From contig JAKCWG010000640.1 of the NCBI GenBank assembly GCA_021464415.1, forward strand, positions 36,001 to 100,000: a stretch of 64,000 bases of DNA, written 5' to 3'. This DNA comes from Lonicera japonica. Lineage: Eukaryota > Streptophyta > Magnoliopsida > Dipsacales > Caprifoliaceae. Under the pieces are notes generated by a model. It worked only from the letters and a program-made list of their open reading frames with translations, was not told where the DNA came from and searched no databases. Of the stretch, positions 56,801 through 64,000 are shown one piece after another. The first letter of the stretch is position 1; the number at the start of each line of letters is the position of its first letter. Both the position numbers and the translations under genes were made by a program.

Positions 56801-57758
56801 CAGGGGCGTCCCTTCGTGGGAGGGGGAAGGGAGACAATTGCCCCTTCTTGGATTCTTTTTTTTTTCTTCTACATATGGGGTTATTTCTTGAAAATATATA
56901 TACATAGGGACTTATGTCCATAAATTTATATTTGAGGGTAGCTAAGTGTAAGGGACAGAACTTCAAGAGTCATTACAAAATTTCCACTTTAAAAATATCA
57001 AACCCACCCACATCCACTGGCTGCCGGACCTTACATCGTACACCCCGTCTCTCTTTCATCTCTTTATTTTCATTTCTCTATTCTCGGTTTCTCTCTCTCT
57101 AGTATAGCTCCAGTCCTCCATTTCTTCACTTCTACTTCTCTTATTCTTCTAGGGAGCGGCGTGAGCGTCCCCTGGCCACGAGTCAACTGCTAACCCTCTC
57201 ACTTTCCACTTCCCATTTTAAGGTATTTATTTTCTCATATCTATTTTTTAATATTAGGTATAAATTTATTTATTGATTACTTGCATAATATGAGTTGTAT
57301 TTCTTGATTAAGTGTATTTCTTGAAATATTGATTAATTGTTGATTATTTGGTGTTTTAGGTCTAAACCCCTAATTTAAAATATTAGTTATATTAAGTGTA
57401 TTAAATTTTCTTTTTGATGAATGGTACATTTGATTTCACAGTCACAAAATAACTTAAAATAGGGCTTGTGATTTGGAAAGTTAATAAATTATCTTTTTTA
57501 TTCAAGAAATTTATTATTTAGATGGTAAAAAAGAAATTTTTTTCGTCAAAGAAAAAAGAAGTTTAAGAACACCTTATTAAACCTTGTAGAATTTTATTAT
57601 AATTTGTAGACATTAGGTATTGAGACTTTTGGTTGAATCAAGTATTACTATTAATGGGATTATGCTTATAACTAAATTTTATGGATTTAAATATATTTTT
57701 GTGTATTTCAAATTTCACCACCCCCCCCCAGTTGGTTAAATTCCTGGTTCCGCCACTG
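56801..57758. mobile_element. hAT-like repeat, copy 2
   Basis: Begins CAGGGGCGTCCC and ends CCTGGTTCCGCCACTG, so its ends are the hAT type (CAG-GGCG). The 8-bp flanks do not match cleanly, so the insertion is old or the left edge is off. The interior contains leader-like CT-rich sequence and AT-rich sequence shared with copy 1. No transposase. Confidence 0.6.
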
Positions 57759-58884
57759 TATATAGAGGGAGGAAGTGCTTCCTAGACTGTCTTTAATTTA
57801 ATGTACTTAAGAACCAATAATTTTGAAACATAAACAAATGAAATCTTTTATGAAATTTAGTGAAAACGATCGCTATAAACGAAATTTTATCAAAAAATAT
57901 AGCTACAAAGTGGTTAACAGAAAAAATAATATATATATATATATATGCTCATTTCTGGCTATTGAAATATTAGATGTTTAGTTAATCTACTTCACGGTTA
58001 ATAGATTACCTCTCCCAAATTTGGAAAATAATTTTGATTAATCATATACTATTTTCAAAAAGGATGATCTAGAAGTGGAAGAAGATGACGATGTTGATGG
58101 CATTGACCATTTGAAAATAGTAATGGTTGCACTGCTTAAGTTGTGGTCTCTCGATCAGTTTGTTAATTAAAGCACCGGGTTTTGTAGAGAAGGGAGGCGA
58201 ATAAAATGTGGTGTTGCCGTGTTAATGGGAGTGACTGTAAAATAACTAGAAATGAATCCGAAGTGTTGAAATTTTTTTGGCACATTTGATTGATGCATGG
58301 AAGATACGATTTAAATCTAAGTGAAATAACAGGCAATGTTATTCGTAGATATAAAAGAATTATAATAGTAAACTACAGGATTGGAAGACTTGTATAACAG
58401 GTGGAAACCTTTTTTTTAGGGAGGTGTTATTTACACCACCATAATGGTCATAAACACTCCTCTTGTTACAAACACCCCCAAGATAAAATTATTACCACTA
58501 ACACCTCCCATAAGGGTTTCCTGATCATATAATCAAATGCGTCATCAACTATTTTGTTGTGTTGTATTGAGAGCAGGTTACAATAAAGGTATGTGTGGGA
58601 CCACGGGGAGTTGATGGAGTGAATTTTAGATTTTGCAATTACTACTATTGCATATATATATTGGTTCTCACTGAGGTATGTCTCACTCAATAGTAGAGGT
58701 TAATCTCTCTATGTACGGTCAGTCATTTTCGAGAGTACGTCTCCCAATATAGTATGCTCTATTCACAAGCTACCAGGATTGAACTCAGGATACCTTGATT
58801 AAAAGATCCCAGCCCCTTACTACAAATGGTTTGGAGCAATAAATTTACAGCGGCGGAGGCTGCAACTCAGCCCCGTCAGGAGCC
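57759..58884. other. Spacer with a decayed hairpin, no gene
   Basis: 57830-58060 resembles the hairpin family of 35565-35935 in decayed form (AGTGGTTAACAG, then TTAATCTACTTCACGGTTAA). 58060-58180 has a short acidic open frame (KDDLEVEEDDDVDGIDHLK) that I do not recognise. Nothing else. Confidence 0.3.
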
Positions 58885-60455
58885 ATGATTTTCCTTAGTT
58901 GGAACTGCCGAGGGCTTGGAAACACCTAAGCAATTCGTGCTCTCTGAGGAGGGAAATACCCCAAAATACACACTACGGAGATGAGCTGGTTGAAACTGCG
59001 TCTGGAATTTGCACAGGGGTTGGTTGTGATCGGTCACAATAGAGCAGGATGTTTATGCATGTTATGGGGCAGGGATATGGAGATTGAGGTGTTGTCGTAC
59101 AGTGAAAACCATGTTGATGTGATTGCTAGAAATTCATGCCTTGATTGGAGATTGGCGGGACTTTATGGATGTCCATGTTGGTGATCGCTGTGACACTGCA
59201 ATTTGCTCAAAGCTCCCCGGCTACATTCAGATCTCCGGTGGGATGTCATAGGAGATTTAATGAGGTAATAGCTTAATTAAGATGAACTGAAAGGAGCATG
59301 CTTTAGACTATACTGGCAGCTAAGGAATTTAGGGAGGCAATAAATGCGTGTGGCTTATCTGATTTAGGATTCGAGGGTCCGAAATTTACATGGTTCAAGT
59401 AAATTCACTCTCACACTCTAGTTCAAGAATGACTAGATCGAGCACTGGGTTCTCTAGAGTGGAAACTTTGCTTTCCATTATGGCAGGTTACTAATGTTAT
59501 TCGTTCTGGTTCCGACCATTATCTGGTTCGACTCAATACTAGAGGGAGGCAAATAGGGCAATATAGAAGTGAATTCAGTAGATTTGAAGCGTAGTGGAGA
59601 AAGATGGGGAAAGTGCAAAGGTTGTGGAAGATGTGTGGGGGATTTTTGGTCAACAGTGTAAAGCACGGCTAGAAAATTGGAGTAAACTTAAGTATGGAGA
59701 AGTGGGGAGGAGAATTACTAGACAAGCTTGGAAATCGAAGAGAGCCATTGGAAGTAGAGATCTAGAGTTGATTGGTTTCGAGAGGGGGACTGGAACACAG
59801 GTTATTTCCATATTGCAACGAAGCAACGAGATAGAAAGAGTATAATACGTAATATGCAAGATGAGTTGGGAAATTTGCATGTAAATTAGGGTGGGATTGC
59901 TAAGTGTGCATTGATTACTTCACAAATCTGTTTTAAGTCCAATGAACCTCACTTTATGTCTCAAACATAAATCCTAAGGCAAGTGAATAGCAAAGTAACA
60001 TCGGTAATGAATCAAATGCTCACGCAGGAGTTCAACGTAAAAGATGTATTATTAGCTTTCAAACATATGCATCCTACTAAGGTCCCCGGAGCTAATGGTA
60101 TTCCAGCTATATTTTACCAAAAGTACTAGAATACGATTGGGACGGATGTCATGCATGTTATATTAAATTGCTTGAATCATGGGCATGCTTTTAATGATTT
60201 AAACCAGCCTTCACTCATCCCTAAAGTTAATACTCCAAAAAACATGACCTAATAAATGCTTGCAAATAGGCTAAAACTTGTGTTTCCTATGGTGGTATCG
60301 GATTATCAAAGTACATTTGTTCCAGGGAGATTGATCTCTTATGATTATTGTTGCTTTTGAGCTTAATCGTTTTTTAAAGAACAAGGGAAAGGGTAAAACG
60401 GGTCATTTGGCATTAAAACTTGACATGAACAAGGCTTATGACCGGGCAGAGTGGT
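58885..60455 (+). pseudogene. L1-type LINE remnant: endonuclease and reverse transcriptase fragments
   Basis: Starts MIFLSWNCRGLGNT (58885), the classic N-terminus of the plant L1 apurinic endonuclease. The frame has TAA at 58927-58929, a second stop, and a second domain part ending WRLAGLYGCP at about 59175. EN continues at about 59330 with ACGLSDLGFEGPKFTWFK. The RT part includes AFKHMHPTKVPGANGIPAIF and LANRLKLVFPMVVSDYQSTF, ending ALKLDMNKAYDRAEW at about 60453. A gap after NTPKNMT, at 60240-60255, has removed the segment that normally precedes LANRL. The RT catalytic centre is not reached. Dead, 5' end roughly intact, and cut off where the viral sequence starts. Confidence 0.85.
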
Positions 60456-60458
60456 CTA

Positions 60459-60516
60459 GTCAACGATATTTAATTAACAAAAAAATATAATATTTCATTT
60501 ACTGGTCAACGATATT
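60459..60516 (+). repeat. 12-bp direct repeat at the LINE/virus junction
   Basis: GTCAACGATATT occurs at 60459-60470 and again at 60505-60516, where the viral reading frame begins. It could mark a repair junction, or a small duplication. Confidence 0.8.
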
Positions 60517-61608
60517 CCTATTTATAGTGACAGTATTATCAAGACTAAACCAAACTATGTCAAAGGATTAGCTACGACAACTATAGACTTTCAAAGTACA
60601 AAGAATATGGCATCAGTAGCCATCAACCCAGTAGGTATCTACCTAAACTTAGACAATGTACAAGACAGAAAGAATGTCTTAAAAGAATGGAAAGATCAGA
60701 TGCACGTGTGCTTTGCGTCTAACAAAAGTTGGGATGCAGAATCATGTAAAAGATATGCTGAGCAATTTCTAAAATGAATTGCAAAAAACTATTTAGATAG
60801 TTTAAGAACAGCAACAGACGAAGCTACTATAGCTAAACTAGCAAGATTCAATGAGACAAGAGACTAGAGATCTGTAAATAGGTATGTACAACTCTACACA
60901 ACTGAATTCATTGGAGCAAGTCACCTTGCCCAAGAATCAGAAGTAGATGTGGCAAAAACTAAGTTATAATTACTTAGTATATGCAGTTTAGACAAGATCA
61001 ATGAATATAGTAATAATTATGAAACATTGTACTACCAAATAAAGCAGTTCACTACAACTCTTAAAGATGAGTATTTTAGAAAACTCCTAGCTATTGGACA
61101 CCTTCTTATCAACGAAGATAGAAAGTGGCCTGCAATTAATAATACTAAAGAAGATACTCTTGGTGAAAGAATAAATTTTGCCAAAGACTACATTCTAACT
61201 AAAAGACGCGAGAAAGCACAAGACGCTTTGATTAAGGAGACATTTAAAAATACGCCTTCAATCAAAGATGAAAGAGATATATAACCTATCCAATGGGGAT
61301 GTGGAAGAGGTACTTCCAAGGTCCATAAAAGGAAACATTGGAAACAAACTTTCAAAGATACGATTAATACAGACCCAATAATAAAAAAATATAAATTTAG
61401 AAAATCAACTAGCTTTAGAAATCCTAAGAAAAGAAATAAATTATTTCCTAGAAGGAGATATTTCAAGAAGAATTCAGACACCAAAAAGAAAGTTCCTAAT
61501 TATAGGAAAGATGAAGATAAGAAACCAACATCCTATAATTCAAAAAATGAATGTTGGGTGTGTGGAAAGACAGGACACTTCGCTAGAAGTCATGCTTACC
61601 CAAGCTGA
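60502..61608 (+). pseudogene. Pararetroviral capsid (coat protein) region, ending in a zinc knuckle
   Basis: Read in one frame from 60502 with stops at 60775-60777, 60865-60867, 60967-60969 and 61282-61284. Recognisable traits: a helical, charged capsid core with GHLLINEDRKWP, a Lys/Arg-rich RNA-binding stretch from about 61380 to 61500, and a CCHC-type zinc knuckle at 61552-61593 (CWVCGKTGHF). The fourth ligand position holds His rather than the usual Cys, next to a frame change. The frame ends at TGA 61606-61608. Capsid identity is from position and composition; it is not from a search. Confidence 0.7.
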
Positions 61609-62035
61609 CTCACAAGACTTAGACCTCATATATAATATTAGGTTATCATACTGCGAAGTAGATGACCATGCTAATGTGTATAGTGCATACACAACTGAGT
61701 CAGATACTGAATCATCTCCTGAAGAAGAAAAAGAAGAATTTAAATAATGTTTTGTCATCACCACAATTGATGATAACGAACCAATAGAAGAAGCTATTTA
61801 TCTAGACTATGAAGAAGCCATTTACTGTTGTAATTTAGCATATGTATGGCAACCTTCTCAAGTAGAGAAGATGGTTAGAATACCTCAGTGATACTCGAAT
61901 CCATGCCATAGGTGTAAATTCAAAATAAAATGTAGCCCTGCTGACTTCACTTGTGATTATTGTTTTACAACAATATCACTAGAATTATTCATAGTATGCA
62001 TTACATGCAAACTTCATTATCATGAAGACTGCTAG
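61586..62035 (+). pseudogene. Acidic linker and second Cys-rich region
   Basis: In a frame shifted by one relative to the capsid: an acidic stretch (SDTESSPEEEKEEF), a TAA at 61745-61747, a TGA at 61889-61891, and then a Cys-rich module at 61904-62032 starting CHRCKFKIKC with two further C-x2-C pairs (CDYC and CITC) and HYHEDC before TAG 62033-62035. A second Cys-rich region after the zinc knuckle is known in some plant pararetroviruses, including badnaviruses and tungroviruses. The frame returns to the original one further on, at about 62050. Confidence 0.6.
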
Positions 62036-62139
62036 AGACAGGAATTTCTATGTACGAAAATAAGTATGATCACATACTAGACACGAACATAGATAAATAC
62101 TATCAAGAAATTAATACAAATAGGATCAAGAAAATTAAG

Positions 62140-62570
62140 GAGTGAAAGAAAAAAGTAGACGAATGTCCCCCCAAGAGAATCCCTGATATTCCAAATCCTT
62201 TAAATGGAATTGAAATCAAAGAACAGAATAATCTAGGAATCCTAGCTAAAGGATTATTTATAAGCTTCAATGAAGTAAAAATCCTTAATCAAAACTATCC
62301 TAGACTACTCTCTGCTATGATTGATACCGGTTGTACTACCAATATCTGTAAATCAAATGCATTCTCAGACGAGTATTATAGAACTAGCAAACAACTTATC
62401 TCCAAACAAGTTGCTAGTGGGGATTATTTTGAACTCCCATTACAAACTATTCGTATCTATTTTCAGATAGGAGATAATGAATTTACACATGAATTTTATG
62501 TCATAGACCCAGCTTGTAAATTCACAGGAAATCTTTTGATATGAAATGACTTCCTCCGTAAGACTTAGCC
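62140..62570 (+). pseudogene. Pararetroviral aspartic protease
   Basis: The active-site motif is intact: AMIDTGCTTNICKSNAF, D-T-G at about 62320. About 60 residues on, the hydrophobic flap/loop region EFYVIDPACKFTGNLLI follows, then TGA at 62542-62544 and TAG at 62566-62568, so translation would end before the protease C-terminus. The upstream frame has another stop (GAG then TGA). Protease identity is secure, function is not possible. Confidence 0.8.
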
Positions 62571-62598
62571 ATTTGCTCAATATGACGATAAAATAGAA

Positions 62599-62859
62599 TT
62601 GTCGCATACTAGCAAATTTGATACACAGACTACGCTCCTTTCTCGTGATAGAGCATTTGACCTCATGCAAGTAAAACCTTCATGGGTCCCACCCCCCCCC
62701 CCCCAGAATTCTACAGCTAAGTGTGGTGAAATAGAGGAAACTACTACCCCTCTAAAACACAAATGCACTTGTCCAGACAAGAAATGTTATAAACAGATAA
62801 CATTAATCCAACAAGAAATTGCTGATCATATTACACATCATCTCTTGGCAGTCCAATAA
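62599..62859 (+). pseudogene. Pararetroviral protease-RT linker
   Basis: Open in the same frame from 62599 to TAA 62857-62859. It includes a low-complexity run of prolines (a C homopolymer, 62690-62704) and CTCPDKKCYKQ, a short Cys motif. It probably lies between protease and RT, without a domain I can name. Confidence 0.45.
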
Positions 62860-64000
62860 ATGTGAAAGAGAAAAAAGATAGACATTAGATCCTTAGAAGT
62901 TGAAAAGGATAAGATCAAGGAATTAGCAATTCCTACGACTGGAGAAAATCTTATAGAGAAATGGGAAAAAGATAGGGCATATTGCCAGATTATACCCATA
63001 AATCCAGACGCCACCATAAATGGAGACACATATAAGAAAGGATATTCCTAGAGAGACAGAGAAGAATTCCAAACATAAGTAGATAGTCTACTTAAAGGAT
63101 GAGTGATTCAAGAAAGCATTAGTAGACATAATAGTCTTGCCTTTTATGTTGAAAATGAATCAGAAAAGAAACGAGGAAAAAGATGAATGGTATTAAACTA
63201 TAGAGCTCTCAATAAAAATTATGAGTTCGATTCATATAAAATACCAGATAAGAATAATCTAATTAGTCTTATTGAAAATAGAAAGATATTTAGCAAATTT
63301 GATTGTAAGTCCGGATTTTGGAAAATGCATCCAGACTCCATACCGTGGACACCATTCACCGTACCACAAGGAAACTATGAGTGGCTAGTAATGCCATTTG
63401 GATACAAAAATGCACCCCAAGTCTTCTAACGAATAATAGATGGCATTTTTAGAAAGTATTCAGAATTTTGCTTAGTAAACATTGATGGTGTACTAATTGC
63501 AAGTCACACAAAAGAAGACCATATAGAACATCTTAGAATAATAATAGTCGAATTTGATAATCACGGTATTATTATTTTCCATAAAAAGATGCTTCTATTT
63601 CAAGAAGAAATAGACTTTATAGAAGTCCATATAAGACATGGAAAGATATCTCATTAAGACCATATTACTAGAAAGATTTTAGATTTTTCAGACATAATTA
63701 ATGACAAAAAACAATTATAAAGCTTTCTTGGATTGCTTAATTGTGCCACAGACTACCTTAAAGATTTAGCTGGAAAAAGAAAAAGTCTTGCCGTTAAACT
63801 AAAAGGAACCAAAAAGACTAATCCATTTAATTGGACAAAAGATGACACGGATATAATGACTAAATTAAAAGACGAAGTCAAAAAATATCCCTGGACTTGA
63901 GATGCCTAATGCAGAAGACATCTTCATAGTGGAAACACATGCTTCAGAAAACAATGGGGTGCAATTTATTATGCTTTAGACTATCAGACTAAGAAAAAGA
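62860..64000 (+). pseudogene. Pararetroviral reverse transcriptase and RNase H, active site altered
   Basis: RT motifs are clear: VLNYRALNKNYEF, FSKFDCKSGFWKMH, and EWLVMPFGYKNAPQVF. The polymerase box that should read Y-x-D-D is N-I-D-G here (63478-63489), so both Tyr and the second Asp are lost. In-frame stops lie at 63049, 63076, 63100, 63184, 63427, 63655, 63718 and 63898. The RNase H begins at about 63900 in another frame and runs past the window end. Order and motifs match plant pararetroviral RT. The copy cannot make polymerase. Confidence 0.85.

Larger units (their letters stand above)
60478..64000 (+). mobile_element. Endogenous pararetrovirus (Caulimoviridae-like), partial
   Basis: Gene order is capsid, zinc knuckle, Cys-rich region, aspartic protease, reverse transcriptase, RNase H, as in one polyprotein of plant pararetroviruses. 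There is no integrase and no LTR, which argues against a gypsy element. The sequence runs off the window end. No movement-protein region is visible; the left edge adjoins the LINE. Frame shifts and about 15 in-frame stops show an old, non-infectious integration. The genus cannot be decided here. Confidence 0.85.

Noticed and set aside
1..64000. CRISPR array, rRNA or bacterial operon features
   Set aside because: The tandem repeats found have no regular spacers, and the sequence is plant nuclear DNA with introns and retroelements.

Overview
The window is nuclear DNA of a flowering plant, most likely a eudicot. It is AT-rich and intron-bearing, and most of it is layered transposable elements of plant type: Athila-like and other Ty3/gypsy LTR elements, Ty1/copia, CACTA, Helitron, hAT, Mutator and Stowaway/Tourist MITEs, SINEs and an L1-type LINE. 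Only two genes look intact: a RING-finger E3 ubiquitin ligase of the MND1-interacting protein 1/RF298 type (45.9-49.2 kb) and a cytosolic sulfotransferase (55.3-56.4 kb). No species can be named from the sequence alone.

Layout. 1-11.85 kb is the 3' half of an Athila-type retrotransposon: reverse transcriptase tail, RNase H, integrase, a downstream transposon-protein ORF and the 3' LTR. Its integrase is split by a 4.8-kb CACTA element (3-bp target duplication AAA), which itself carries a Stowaway MITE. 11.85-16.02 kb ends in a Helitron 3' terminus and contains a TRIM-like miniature LTR element (target duplication CTTAA), itself split by a solo LTR (target duplication ATAGC). 17.0-28.1 kb is a decayed CACTA-type territory with three clusters of a TAAGCGACT palindromic repeat, an internally deleted Tnp2-type transposase, an orphan exon resembling plant MAP70, a SINE, a copia-like LTR and a gypsy solo LTR. 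28.8-32.5 kb holds a gypsy-type LTR, a broken copia pol and a 1.27-kb palindrome built from two inverted copia LTRs. 33.5-36.1 kb is a complete non-autonomous Helitron carrying a 371-bp hairpin. 37.56-38.51 kb is a Mutator-type foldback element with a 9-bp target duplication.

39.07-45.84 kb is a head-to-tail duplication of a unit of about 1.9 kb ending about 110 bp upstream of the RING gene start codon. Each copy later received its own insertions, so each serves as the empty-site reference for the other. The sulfotransferase is flanked by two copies of a hAT-like repeat.

58.9-60.45 kb is a dead L1-type LINE, followed from about 60.5 kb to the window end by an endogenous pararetrovirus (Caulimoviridae-like) with capsid, zinc-knuckle, protease, reverse transcriptase and RNase H regions. 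It is full of stop codons, frame changes and an altered polymerase active site.

Limits: homology calls are from recognised motifs, with no database search. Boundaries given with target duplications are read directly from the sequence. Boundaries marked approximate are not.
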